A stretch of DNA of 64,000 nucleotides from Trichostrongylus colubriformis (taxonomy: Eukaryota > Nematoda > Chromadorea > Rhabditida > Trichostrongylidae). Of the stretch, positions 12,172 through 23,625 are shown one piece after another. A model generated the notes under the pieces. It was not told the origin of the DNA. It saw only the letters and a list, made by a program, of their open reading frames with translations, and did not search any database. Position 1 is the first letter of the stretch. Every line of letters begins with the position of its first letter. The stretch is from contig OZ022257.1 in NCBI GenBank assembly GCA_963978905.1, positions 24,071,274-24,135,273 of the forward strand. Reading direction: 5' to 3'. Made by a program: the position numbers and the translations under genes.

Positions 12172-12216
12172 CGACAGCGCATGGATCGAGTCTTGGGCTC
12201 GATCCATGCTCTGTCG
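12172..12216. repeat. 19-bp hairpin downstream of RTE stop
   Basis: The arms are 12172-12190 and 12198-12216, with one mismatch and a 7-base loop. It lies about 95 bases beyond the RTE stop on the minus strand and could be part of its 3' region or of flanking DNA. Confidence 0.6.
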
Positions 12217-12310
12217 ACCCTTTTTGCATTTCATGAAATTTCTTCCTTTGTGTCTGAGAAGCACTTTTATGATGATATGCATGCACTGAGGTTCCAAATT
12301 ATCACCTGTA

Positions 12311-14080
12311 TCACCTGTCGTCCCGTTGTTCATCGAGAGCTTCGAGCGGGCGCCAGCAACGTCTCCATTCGCCCCTGTCGCGAGCCAACGCAGTCCAGTG
12401 AAAGTTTGTGGCTCCAGGGACACGTGGCGTCTCGTTCCTTTCGCGCAGAGCTTTCGTGAAGAAGTCTGACCATCGGGCCGGCGGTCGTCCAGGTGCTCGT
12501 TTGACGTCTCGAGGGATCCAGTCGGTAACCGCTCTGGTCCAACGGTCATCGCGATATCGCATGACGTGTCCGGCCCATCTACTCTTCGAGGAGTTCGGAA
12601 CTCCGGATTCCCCTCTGCACTTGTGTGTATCGGGATACTCCGAGCATCGTCATCTCGATGGCGCGTTGGATGACGCCAATCGCATGCTCCTCCTGCTTAC
12701 GTAGAGTCCAAGTCTCTGAGGCGTATGTTAGGGCAGGAAGGACAGCGGAATCGAAGAGATGGGCGCGGAGCCGGATGTTCTTCGTCTTCCTCACTAGTCC
12801 CTCAATGGTCTTGGAGGCTGCCCAAGCTGCTCTTTCCCTCTGCTCAGCTCTGGTGCTGAGTCGTTCATCATATTGACTTCCCGACCTAGGTACACATAGC
12901 TGAAGCATTCGGTGATGTTCGTTCCGTAAAGCGTGAATTGGGCGTCAGGTACCAATCCGTTTCTCATGAACATCGTTTTCGGCAGGTTCAGCTGTAGACC
13001 GATCTTTCCACACTCGCAGTCGAAATCGGCTAGCATCCGTTCCGCTTGCTGGATTGTCGGTGTTATTAGCACGATGTCGTCAGCGAAGCGGAGATGGTGT
13101 AGATGCCGGCCATCGACCTTTACTCCCATTCCTTCCCATTCCCAGTTAACGCATGACGTTCTCAAGAGCGGCGCTGAATAGTTTAGGCGAGATAGTGTCG
13201 CCTTATAGAACTCCTCTCTCCACGTCGATGATGACTTCCTTGTAGAATGGCGAGATCCTGGTCGTGAAGTTGCTGTAGAGCTCACGATGTACTCTTATAT
13301 ACTGAGTAGGCACACCCTGGTTTCCCAAGGCTTCGATAACCGCCTCTGTCTCAACGGAGTGGAAGGCTTTCTTCAAATCGAAAATGTGAGACATAACGGC
13401 ATCTTGTACTCTCGCGACACTTCGATGAGTCTAGTGACCGTGTGAATGTGATCAATTGTACTGAATCCTCTCCGAAACCCTGCTTGCTCGCATGGCTGTC
13501 CTTCGTTTGAAGTTCTGCCGATCCTATTCAAGATGACACGAGTGAAGAGCTTGTAGACTACAGACAGCAGGCAGATTGGACGATAATTGCCAATGTCGTG
13601 TGGATCTCCCTTCTTATACAGCAACACAGTCCTGCTAGTTTTCCACGATGTGGGTACCTTGCATTTCGACAGGTAGCGTGTGAAGAGTCGGGCCAGTGTT
13701 TTGACGATAACCGGCGGAAGTTTCTCCAGATGTTCCGGTCTGATCCTGTGGGGACCGGGTGCTGTACCATCCTTCACCGACGAAATGCCGTGTCGGACTT
13801 CGCAAGGGAGAGCTGATGGTACGACATATCCATCCTGCTTCAGATTGCTCCTAGGCAGTTGAACATGGCTATCGAAGAGATCCGAGTAGACGTCGTAGAT
13901 GACCTTCTCCATTGCCCTTCGAGAAGCAGTAACTGTGCAGTCCGGACGCCGGAGACCGGTCATTTTGGTCTTATAACTGGCGAAGCTTCGGCGGGCATTG
14001 CGAATGCTCCTCCCAGCCTCTGCTGCTTCAGCCAGCATTGCTACTCTTCTTTCCTTGAGATCTTCTTTTATCGCCTCTCT
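12311..14080 (-). pseudogene. RTE reverse transcriptase and C-terminal domain (frameshifted)
   Basis: It continues in frame after the endonuclease. Motifs are YKKGDPHDIGNYRPICLLS, QAGFRRGFSTIDHI, FDLKKAFHSVE (motif A Asp), GDTISPKLF, LRFADDIVLI (motif C Asp-Asp) and the C-terminal [17 protein letters not shown] region typical of nematode RTE elements. The protein is broken by apparent frameshifts near 13380, 13150, 12870 and 12570 and a stop near 13203. The catalytic residues survive in the pieces, so it decayed after insertion and was not truncated at integration. Confidence 0.85.
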
Positions 14081-14083
14081 GCA

Positions 14084-15259
14084 TCACTTCACAAGTTCGG
14101 ACGTCTGTTGGTAATTGCCTGCGGCTCGTGCGGCTCGACGTTGACGTATCAGCTCGAGAGTTTCCGAAGAGAGACGCCTCTTTGTGACTTTCAAACTCTC
14201 TGCCCTCCTTGCACATTCGTGAAGATGCTCAACGAGCCGGTTGTACTCGTCGTCGATGTTTTCGATAACGGAGTCCTCCCATACACCAGCGAGAGGAACG
14301 AAATGTTCCCAGTTGATTGTTTTGGGTCTTCGCTCCTTGAATTTCGCGGCTCTCTTTCCACGTATCGAAAAGAGGAATTTTGCGCGGGTGAGTCGATGGT
14401 CTGATCCCGTGTAGAACTTCGGAACAACAGCGACGTCGGTCAGGCAAAACCTTCGATTGAAGATGACGTGATCGATCTCATTATGGAATTGTCCACCGGG
14501 TGACTCCCAAGTCCATCGCAGATGAGAGGGCTTCTGGAACTGCGAGTTACCATGGATGGAGTTGATCGACATAATAAATTCAGACAGCCTTTCACCCTGC
14601 TCATTCCATTCCGTTCCGCGAGTCCCGATGTGTAGTTCATTGTCCGTTTTTCTAGGGCCGATCTTGGCGTTGAAGTCGCCGACGATGACCTTGAAGAAGT
14701 TGTGGTCTTCCTTGTAGAACTTCTCCAATTCCACATAAAAAGCTTCGAGCTCGTCCTCGTCGTAGCTTGATGTTGGTGCGTAGGCGACGAAGATGGTCAA
14801 AGCCGGGATTAAATCGCATCTTTTCAATCGCAAACGTCCGATTCGGGTTGTCAGATTTTCGTACGAATCGATATTCATGGCCAAGCGCGTGTTGACGAGA
14901 ACGCCCACACCGCCAACACCTCTCCTGTCGCATGTTCCAAGGAACAGTTCTTAACCAGTCTCGTACACGGCGTGTAGCGGACGATGCCTCCTCGTCTCGG
15001 TCAGTCCGATGACGTCGTACTTGATCTTCCTGGCTTGCCTCATCAGATCTTCGATACTCGCTTCCGATGCAAGAGTTCGTGCGTTGTAAGTCCAGGTCGC
15101 CATCTTAGTCCTTTTCGATTTAGGCAGCCTGTTGTAGCCCTGAGATTTTAGCAGCTTCTCCCGAGCGGTCCTACCCAACGCTGCCGCATTGGGTTTTCCC
15201 TCAGGTTCAGGGGAATGAGGCCCATTTTTATTGCTGTTTTCAGCAAGATGGAGACCCAC
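14084..15259 (-). pseudogene. RTE endonuclease domain (one in-frame stop)
   Basis: The Exonuclease-Endonuclease-Phosphatase domain nicks target DNA for target-primed reverse transcription. Motifs visible in order are NARTL near the start, GLTETRRH (catalytic Glu), VAYAPTS, VIVGDFNAKIG (Asp/Asn), EIDHVIFNRR and TGSDHRL (catalytic Asp-His). All key residues are present. The frame runs from 15259 to 14084 with one TAA at about 14951-14953. At its end a TGA near 14081 separates it from the reverse transcriptase, which continues in the same frame; both stops look like point mutations. The peptide before NARTL (15259-15110) may be the native N-terminus. Confidence 0.85.
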
Positions 15260-15353
15260 GTGTAGCTTACCGGGCTCTGTCGTGGGGGCTGGGTATACTC
15301 CGGGTAGTTAGTCAGGCTATCCCGAAGTGGGCATATATATTCGCGCTGAGAGG

Positions 15354-15745
15354 GTCGAGTTACCCCTCTGTGCAAATCTCCAGCCGAATCGAATTTTTGG
15401 TCCAACTTGAGAAAATTGGGGGTGATCAAAGGATAAAGTGGTAGTTTTTGAATTTTCTTCGACAAAAAATCGTGCAACCTGAACAAGGTATCCTACACAT
15501 AATTTTTACACTTGCCCATCGCACTAAACATACGGAAGAAGCGTCAAATAAGAGCATTTTCTCGGCAACGGTCAACGACTTCTCCTTTGTTCAATATATT
15601 GCCACCTAATAGCTCAAGAATTTTCCCGAAATTTGGTCAAATTCTCGATTCGGCTAAAAACATGTCTCTTGGGGTAATCTGACTCCCGGAACACGACATT
15701 CACACTAGTTTTGCACAAGAAGGGCTGGCTCGCGCGCTATGGGCT
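15354..15745. mobile_element. Inverted-repeat element, copy 2 (abuts RTE 5' end)
   Basis: The left part (GAGTTACCCCTC, AGCCGAATCGAATTTTTGGTC) is mirrored on the right (GATTCGGCT, GGGGTAATC, TTGCACAAGAAGG). The reverse complement of 15550-15610 matches the middle of the element at 6636-7072. The RTE 5' end stops at its left edge, so one inserted next to or into the other. Confidence 0.5.
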
Positions 15746-16750
15746 CCCAAACTTACTGTGTAATAGTATTATTTCTTCAGAAAAACCTCCATAACTCCAT
15801 TCAGAGAATCGCTTTGCAGATTTTGAAATTTGATTTGAGAACAGCATCCAGAAACGCGTCTGATGATATATAACTTACAAATGGCCGAATGTGCGACCTG
15901 ATATCCTTCCCTTGTCAGTGCATTGGTATTTCGCAATATCAGCCTTGATTGCGCAACGTGAATGCGGTAGTCACTTTGCCAGTCCCTCATTTTTCTTGAC
16001 AGTTCTATTTACATTCGATTTTGTTATTATTTTAAAGTATTCTCAGTCAGTCCGAAAATTGCATATCACATTTTTGGATTTTATAAGTTTACATATCATT
16101 ATTGGTATCTGTTCATCTTCCCACGTTATCAAGCAATACGGTTTGAAGTTCTGGCGTTTTGTGGGGCACTACTATTTGCTATTATGCAATGTTGGCTATT
16201 CAATTCCTTTCACCCTCAGTGTAAGGGCTTAGTTGACAACACAGTAAAGCTGCACACCTTCTTACTATAGGCATCAAACCCTTTTTATCTTATCGCTGGT
16301 TTTCTCTATTACACCGGGTGGTTTTGTCCTTCTGCGGCAGGCAAACCAATAGTACATAAATTGCGTTACTGACCTTGATTCTATAACCCTTCTACCTCAC
16401 TCTTCGCTTCGTTTTCTAAACATTTTTAAAATAGTGCTGTTTCGTCTCGTTTTTTACGTTTTCTGGTTTTCAGACGGGCAATCAGTAAACTATACATTAG
16501 CTTTATACATATTTCATAGATACTCCGATGAAGTAAGAACACGGATTTTTCTTCAGTGGGTGGTACAGCAAAAATTTTACAAGGCCAGCTAATTAGGTAA
16601 GCAGTACCCTATCAACGGTATCAGTCATCGAACAGTTGCTCAAGACATACATTCTATTTCCACTTCTTATAGTGGTGCTGTTACTGCATCTTGAGCTCGA
16701 AGAACAGACAGGCAGTAGTTCTTAAGTTTTCAAGTCTCGCAATAGCAAAA
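15746..16750. other. No gene recognised
   Basis: AT-rich sequence with short hydrophobic ORFs (e.g. 15891-16232 +) that lack recognisable domains. Confidence 0.35.
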
Positions 16751-16754
16751 CAGA

Positions 16755-17945
16755 GTGTGTCTTATAGTTACTTTTTTCTTTGGCTCTCGTAAAATATTGA
16801 ACTTAAAAACGCTCTTAAGCTTCTTGAGGGTAACGCGGATTCCCCGAATCAAGAGTCCAATACCTCAAACACTGATGGCGATGACCTCACAGGAGCGCCG
16901 GTGGTGTACACTCAGAACCAAGTACAAAAGTTACTTAGATGGATTGCTCTACAATCGGTTTCGTTGCAAGCAACCGAAGACCCCTTCACTGTTACAATAG
17001 CTCCGACACTGGCCGTCGCCATCATCCCCGCGAGCTCTTCATCCTCTACTCTGGCCTTCACAAAGAGCTACATCCAGAAGCAGTTCGAATTCAATGTCTC
17101 ACTGTTACATCTCCTCACGCCGGTGTTAGAATCTTAATCTTACCTACAAGCGTTGGCATTCGCAAAAACATTATGTCGGCTATTACGGAACTATCACAAA
17201 CGAACGAACTTCCATCGATAGCGTACTAAGACTCAAACGTATGGGAACACTTCAAGGAACACAGGAAGGCCCAAAAATTCCACGTGTCCAACACCATCTT
17301 GGCATCCTTCCTCAAGAACAGAAAAAAGCGGACAAAAAGAAGACAGTCTAGAAAACAACAGAGGCCCGGACACATTCGTATGCGGGAAGGTTTAAGCCCT
17401 TTTGGGCAGGATGAGCTACCTGGACCCTCGCTCCTCCTGCCGGCCACCCTACAATAGCAGAGGACCGTACGACAGACGCGGTCCTGACTCACCCTACGGG
17501 CGGTTTGGCAATGCTTTCGAAGTGGGTCCTATGTTCTTTGATTACGGAAGAATCGGGCATCTCGCAACAAACTGCTCCTTCAAGTACCACAAGTGAGTCT
17601 ACAGGGGACAACATTCATAGTCATATCCAGTTTTGAAGCAACCTCAAATTAACAGAACCTACCAGCCATACCTTACGGTATGGATTTCTTCCGCTTTGTG
17701 TAGACGACCCAGAATGGATCTGTCAGGGATAACTCCGTCTCAGCCTCCAGAACGTGGAGTTTTTAAATTCGGAAGTAAATAAGCTTATCGCCAGCCAGGT
17801 CATCCAAGAAGACTTCGATGCCACTCATATCAGCATGATCAATCGTTTCCAGTAGTCTCAGCTAAGAAACTAGATCTGTCTGATCTGAATAAGTATTCAC
17901 ATAGAGTGCAAGTCAAGTTTAAACATGGTCAAAGTGTTAACACTA
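16755..17945 (+). pseudogene. Possible DIRS-like retroelement relic (gag zinc knuckle plus RT start)
   Basis: A basic, RG-rich segment at 17260-17600 ends in YGRIGHLATNC, which looks like a CCHC zinc knuckle that has lost its first two cysteines. About 170 bases on, a broken frame reads EVNKLIASQVIQ, then after a frameshift KKLDLSDLNKY and VKFKH. That resembles the start of a tyrosine-recombinase (DIRS/PAT) or gypsy-type reverse transcriptase, where a LILDL.LN...KFK pattern is usual. No catalytic YxDD and no terminal repeats are seen; the relic stops near 17945. Assignment is tentative. Confidence 0.35.
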
Positions 17946-18019
17946 CTCCCCAGAGGGGGGTAAATGGCCAAATCTGGGTATACCTTATAAAACCGCACTC
18001 TCAGTTCGCAGAATTTTTG

Positions 18020-18178
18020 TGGTTCGAGTGGAGCCACAGGTAATATTCGGTCAAATACTGGTATTGGCATTGGTTGGGTATTTTGGAGCCACAGGTAATA
18101 TTCGGTCAAATATTGGTATTGGTATTGGTTCGGTATTTTGGCTGTGCGATGAGTCAAACGTCGCACAGCCAAAATGCT
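18020..18178. repeat. 55-bp tandem duplication ending in a 15-bp palindrome
   Basis: GGAGCCACAGGTAATATTCGG starts at 18030 and again at 18085, a 55-base period. The second unit runs into an inverted repeat with 15-base arms at 18135-18149 and 18161-18175 (ATTTTGGCTGTGCGA and its complement). No coding function is apparent. Confidence 0.7.
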
Positions 18179-19249
18179 ATCTGATTATGTGATTTCCATT
18201 CCTTGAGATTCACTGCTCCTTATAAGCTTGATGTGAAAATTATTATCTTGTTGTATAATGGTCCTTGTTGAGTAGTGCGTGCATTCCAATTGTGGTATTG
18301 CTCACCTATTGTGTTTTTAGTTCCAAAGACTATCTCATGCTCAGTTAATATGCTGGTTTCTAGTTTTGATTATTCGTTCTACGTTTTGCTTTTAGCAGTG
18401 TAATAAACATAAACAATATTTCAAATTTCTGGTGTTATTATTTGTCTTAGCATCAGCCCCCTTTATCTTCATTAAAATGTTCAGACCATTACTGAGAAAG
18501 TGACGGGAGAGCGCTGTCTTGGCGGCGTTGAATCTAGATGATGACCTTGTCTGGACAAGTTCCGCATCAGAGTGCGAAGAACCCGAGAATGCGGATTACC
18601 AGGAAGACTTGAATTTTGGCGCTGTGATGGCCGAAGAGAAATGTAATTGGACGCCGGTCCAGCGTATTACATGGTTCATTACAACATTACTGATAAACCA
18701 TCTCAACATCCAATCCCCATAATCTACTTATCCGCTTCTTGACTTGAACTCCGCGACTAGATAGCTCCTTGAAGAATAAGTGTTAAATCACAGCAAGTCT
18801 TTCGCAGACTTCTAATAGGGTTGATTGTGCCCGGTCTTCTCATTCTACACCTTCATCAACACGAAATGTTCCTCCTATAACACCTCAAAGAGCTCCAGAG
18901 TAGGTGAGACTGACCGTCTTATGCTCTTGGGAGCCTTATTAATGTTTGCTTCTTTTCTGGCCTGCTTTCCAGTTTTTATTTGTCATAAATTTTTCTCTTG
19001 CTTGTGATAATTCCTAGTTGTAGGAAGACATTTTTGATTTCTCTCACGGAACACTGGAGGTTCAAGCGAAAACAGCGACTAACGTAAACAGGATGATTCA
19101 AACGGTTTGCTATTTCGACATAACGCTTGTGACGCTAAGCCTTCTTCAGGTTATTTCTGAGGAAAATGCTATTCAGACTGTGGTAGCCTCTCGAAAAAAG
19201 CTATATAGTCACTTTTTCTTTTAACACGAATATACTAAGTATGAAACTG

Positions 19250-19395
19250 AGAGGGTCAAAAAGGAGGAGAGGGACCGGAAAATAGCGACAGGAGCTACAT
19301 ACACATGTGAGGAATGCGACTCATTTTTCTCACCCAAAACTATTTTGGTGACTCACAAATCGACCAAACATCCTCATAAGCCAGCGATCTAGTGC
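19250..19395 (+). pseudogene. MULE N-terminal C2H2 zinc finger
   Basis: The frame reads TYTCEECDSFFSPKTILV then THKSTKHPHKPAI. This is a C-x2-C-x(12)-H-x(4-5)-H finger, as found at the N-terminus of MULE proteins in nematodes, and it is followed by a stop. The preceding 18519-18722 ORF (acidic, with EEPENADYQED) may be the very N-terminus, but that is uncertain. Confidence 0.5.
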
Positions 19396-19875
19396 GAAAC
19401 GAATGAAGTTCCGAGTCTGCATGAAGAGGTCAAGATAAGCAACGAATTTTCTTTGCTTTGCCCTTACAATGGAGTATTCGAAAAACGGTGACTTAGTCCC
19501 ACGAGCGGTTGGTGGAACACCTGAATCTTCCTCAACCCCTCGCTGTTTCCGGATTTTCTTCCAAATCGCAAAGTCAACTAGCCATAAGGTGCTTATCCCG
19601 AAATAAGCCGATCTAATGAGTGAAACTGAACGAATGTGATTTAGGCTTGGCAGAAGAAAAAAGAAAATGACCACATTTCGCAATGAGAAAAGATATCTGT
19701 GACCGGAAATCAAAGAACCTTCTTTTTCCGATGTACCCGAGCTATCCCCTATCATAGTTATGCTCTAAGGCAAGAGAACAAATCAAAGAAGGATGTGTTT
19801 TGTTGTACCGCCTTCATAAGGTTGCGTTAAGATGAATTTTTCAGTCTCATCAGTACGAAACTAACACCGCACTCA

Positions 19876-20345
19876 GGTACCGTGGAGTGTCGAGGTATCG
19901 CTGTTACATATTGTAACAAGCACATGGATCACGCGCAAGACCCCACACTACTGAGCATTGACAAGGAGTCGAAGAGCTACATTGTCACATTGCTTAATGA
20001 TGGATTCACTGCAAATCAGATCTTACGAAAAATAAGCACTGAATTCCGGAATAAGAGGATTAAGACGAGACTGTACCACAACTGCAAAGGGGATAAGGTG
20101 AACCTCTACACGGGAAATATTTGTCTAAATGCATCAGTTACAGGAATATTGCTGCATGTAACAATGTAGTTCACCGACGACAACATGCTCTCGACATACA
20201 AGCAGTCGAAACGAGTGTAAAAGAAGCCTACGAAGAAGATGGTATACGACGATACGTACATGCCAAAGATGAAACAAGAGATGGCTTCCTTTTGGGTAAG
20301 AGCTTATCCGAGATATACTCCTCGTTTATACATATTACCTTGTGA
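19876..20345 (+). pseudogene. MULE transposase, pre-catalytic region
   Basis: It reads DPTLLSIDKESKSYIVTLL and LNDGFTANQILRKI in one frame. After a frameshift near 20110 it continues RNIAACNNVVHRR, HALDIQAVE and KDETRDGFLL. This order (a DPxLLSLD block, then RNI.R.N, then HPKDE...GFLL) is that of MULE transposases just before the DDE core. An AG acceptor just upstream (about 19875) suggests it began as an exon. It breaks off near 20345, where the nested retroelement begins. Confidence 0.65.
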
Positions 20346-20622
20346 AAATAAAGTTCTATGCAGAAATCATAGATAACTCGATATGGTCTGCGAGGTATAC
20401 ATATATATCCCATACCACTTCATTAAATACTCAAGAGGGCCTACCTCTTACTAAAAATAGGGATTAGCGCTGACCGGGTTCATAAAAGTCAAAAATGGCA
20501 AGAGGGATCAATTTTTGGATCGTCCAGTGCTAGTCGTTCCTCAAAGGAACATCCAGGGAGAGCCACCCTCTGGGCAGCAGCCCTGTCGAAACATTGCGTA
20601 GGATTCCTCTTCCTCTCTGCGC

Positions 20623-21190
20623 ATGTGTGTGCCACTCGTGCGCTTAGATATTAGGCCAAAAAACAACAAAGCCCAAAATTTAAGTTATCACTGCCGCACT
20701 ATATTTGATAAGGTAAGGAGTGGTACGAAACAATATACTATAGAAAATTTTAGCAACAACAACAAAGGGAGTAATTGCGACAGAGAATGTAGAACATGTG
20801 CTATTACTAACACAGCAATTACATAGTGTCGAAGTTACGGACCTACCGTTTAATACTTTCAAACAGATTAATAGTAACTGTAACACTAGAAGTGTAGTCT
20901 ATTGCCTAACTTGTAACCTATGTGGTAAACAATAGTTGGTATGACTACTCGTAGACGGAGCTTTTATATAACATCTATTTCAAAAAAGGTAACACAATGC
21001 TGTAATGCGCTTGTGATACAAACCGCTTTCCTAATTACAAAGACGATAAATACAAACACATTATAACGGGTGATTTCAACATTGCAAAGGAAACGAAACT
21101 AAGGAAAATACTAGCAAAAGGAACTCAGCACAGAATAGATAATGGAACTAATAGGAAAAAAAACTTTTTTTGGATATTACAAACAAATCT
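20623..21190 (+). pseudogene. PLE N-terminal Cys motif and GIY-YIG endonuclease remnant
   Basis: A frame from 20623 ends with NCDRECRTCAI (C-x3-C-x2-C). After a shift it continues SVVYCLTCNLCGKQ (20893-20934) and then, after another shift, VGMTTRRRSFY (about 20936-20968). This is the pattern of PLE GIY-YIG nucleases (vYl.tC..Cgk.YvG.Tt.rR). A further frame reads YKHIITGDFNIAKETKLRK and ILAKGTQHRI, a block conserved before RT in these elements. The nuclease cleaves target DNA for integration. Stops and frameshifts make this copy inactive. Confidence 0.65.
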
Positions 21191-21361
21191 ATTAAGTTCT
21201 TCAACAAAAAGTATAAAACAGATAAAAATAAAATAATTTCGATCAAAAGACATTTTGCCAAATGCTATCACATATAGATCAAACCACTACTTACATACGA
21301 AAACATAAAAAGTACAGGCGAGATAATACCTCAAAAATTAATCAATAAGTATCAAAAACAC

Positions 21362-22693
21362 TTGATTTTCTGTCCACTAGGTAAAGCTAGCAATAACTAT
21401 GGAAGCGAAAAGCTTTACCTTTTAAAAATAATGCAAGAAATTGGAACTGACTATAATTATACCGAGCGCACTGTTAGTATCATTGGTAGTAATAATACTT
21501 ATGAATATATGCAACAAGGCGATAGAGGTTACTGGATATTAAAACACAAAGCTCTCTGTATTAGTAATGAGCTCAACAATGATGTTAGCGCTGACCTCTC
21601 CATTATTTACACACTACCAAAACTACACAAAAACCCCATCAAATTTAGATTTATAACTGGTGCTTACAATAGTAGTGTAAAACCACTCGCCAAAGAACTA
21701 CATACCATTTTCAACCATATTAAAAAGCACTTCATTAATTACATAGCAGTGATACAAAATCGTAATAGAACCACCAAGACTTACTGGGCAATAGATAACG
21801 TTAACATAATTCATGATCTCAGCAATCTCTTCCATGAAAATCTCAGAATTTATACTGCAGATTTTACGGACATGTTTACTAATCTAGAACACAACCTCAT
21901 TATTGAAAACATAAGAGAGATATTAAGTATATGTTTCGAAAATTACAATAAGACACTCATAGCCTCCATTGGATTTAAGGTATATTGTACAGGAGGCAAG
22001 GAGCATAAGTATAATTATAGATACCAGACATCCTGTACCTTATAAAGTATTTATTACATAACAGCTTCTGTGTCTTTGGGAATTAGATGTTCAAACAAAA
22101 CAAAGGGGTTCCACTGGGAGGTAACTTTAGCCCCTTACTCGCAGATCTCACACTTTCCTACATGGAATACATGTTCGCCAAAACCTATAAACTCAATAAT
22201 CATAAAATTTTCATACCTTACAGATACATGGATGACCTATTAATAATACACAATCAAAGTGATAACGACATTGAAAAATACAATTTTGAGGTCTACCAAA
22301 ATAAGGTAGTTTACAAAAAACATATCTAATACTCACAGCCACTACCTTGATTTAACTATGAATATTGTTAATAATAGAATCAGCACCCAGCTTTATAGCA
22401 AAACTGATGATTTCAGCTTCAAAGTTATCCGATTTCCCCATTTGATACTTGCATATCTAACACTAACAAAGCTTCCGTTATTTATACCGAAACTCTTAGA
22501 ATTGCCTTCACATGTTCCCTGGAAAAAAACCTTTACAGCCAAACTAACGGAAATGATTAACACGTTGCTAAGAAATGGATACATTGAAGAGTTCATAATA
22601 GCTAACATTCTCAAATGCACTTATAGGAATAAATTTATTATAGATAGTAACTATAGAAATATTCGCAAGTTTGTAACTAATCTGTTGGAAAGG
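21362..22693 (+). pseudogene. PLE reverse transcriptase (frameshifted)
   Basis: Three overlapping frames (21362-22045, 22087-22329, 22358-22696) give consecutive RT motifs: IYTLPKLHKNPIKFRFITG, YTADFTDMFTNLEHNLI (motif A), GVPLGGNFSPLLADLTL (motif B), YRYMDDLLII (motif C), SHYLDLTMNI and a C-terminal LYSKTDDFSFKV...FPH block. The LPKLHK box and YMDD context are characteristic of Penelope-like RTs, which are related to telomerase. Catalytic Asp residues are intact, but at least two frameshifts break the ORF. The strongly AT-rich codon use contrasts with the RTE copies nearby. Confidence 0.8.
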
Positions 22694-22699
22694 TGATGC

Positions 22700-23620
22700 A
22701 TTGTCTAGGATCGGTGATTTCTTACTAATTTACTCGATCAGTTACATTCATTCATTCACTAGTAGTTGCATAACCTTTTCCACTTCACTTCATCCTTCCT
22801 TTGATACAGTCAATAACGCTATGGCACCCTCACATGATTCATTTGATCAATTTTGATCACTTTATGCTGTTCATTGCAGGGCATAGTTAACGCGCTCCCG
22901 ACTAACAGGAAGGCAATTTGGCGTAACTGAACATCAAACGTAAGTTATTTGAATTTGTCCTTAATCCATTATTATTTCGACTTCTTTTCATTATTGTAGG
23001 TTGAGTGCTTTCTTTTTTTAGCTAATATAGGTTTTTATTGTATTTTTCTTCTATTCTTCTTCTTGCTTCTACACTAATTTTTCACAATTTCTTGTCTCTA
23101 TTCATCTTTATCTATTCACTATTCTCTTCTTCCATCATTCCACTCTTCGTTCCAGGTATTGCCCTTACCTGTGTATTTTTTAGTTTTATATTTCTCTAGT
23201 TATTAGAAATGTATGCTAACTTTTACATCTTTAACTTCTTTGCACATCTTTCTTTCTGTTTACTTGCTTTATCATTTTAGAATTGTTTCACATTTTCTCT
23301 ATCTATACCTTTTTTCTTCACTGGTCCTTTCTCATAGCATTTCTTTTATGTTTTGTTGTTATTTATACTTATAACTAATTCCTATTGTGATTTTAACCTA
23401 GATATAACATATATAAGCTATATATTTCGACTATTATCCTATTTTTTAACACCTTTTACCCTAACCTTTAGTTTCCTATCCACCCTAACTCACTGATGAG
23501 CCTCGAGGGAGGATAGAAAACACAGTGGTTCCTATAAGAACAGAGGCAAAACGAACCACCTACTAGTTTATAACATTTATTTTTTTAAAATTTTTTCCAT
23601 TTTTCTTTTTCTTTTATATA
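22700..23620. other. AT-rich 3' region of the PLE
   Basis: Pyrimidine-rich, non-coding sequence. Near 23491-23555 it contains CTGATGAGCCTCGAGGGAGG followed by ATAGAAAAC and a GTGGTTC...GAACCAC inverted pair. This is vaguely hammerhead-like but does not satisfy the core. Confidence 0.4.
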
Positions 23621-23625
23621 CATAG

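Larger units (their letters stand above)
12311..15354 (-). mobile_element. RTE-type non-LTR retrotransposon, decayed copy
   Basis: On the minus strand an AP endonuclease is followed by a reverse transcriptase in one continuous protein order, as in RTE elements. The 3' end of coding is at 12311, followed by GGTGATA-type repeats. The 5' end lies near 15260-15354, where it abuts an unrelated inverted-repeat element. I could not find target-site duplications, so the outer limits are approximate. Several stops and frameshifts make it non-autonomous. Confidence 0.85.
20450..23620 (+). mobile_element. Penelope-like retroelement with upstream GIY-YIG (Naiad-type order)
   Basis: The order on the plus strand is a cysteine motif plus GIY-YIG remnant (20770-20990), a TGDFNI...KGTQHRI block (21060-21130), reverse transcriptase (21362-22693) and an AT-rich 3' region to about 23620. 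GIY-YIG upstream of RT is the permuted layout described for the Naiad/Chlamys group; canonical Penelope elements have it downstream. The element splits the MULE. Ends were inferred from where MULE homology stops and resumes; no target duplication was found. Confidence 0.65.

Noticed and set aside
12094..12549. 151-codon minus-strand ORF
   Set aside because: An out-of-frame shadow of the RTE C-terminal region; a neighbouring frame carries the [11 protein letters not shown] family motif.
23491..23560. Hammerhead ribozyme in the PLE 3' region
   Set aside because: CTGATGAG is present, but the stem II closing pair and the GAAA spacing do not fit; AUA intrudes before GAAA. Kept only as a note.
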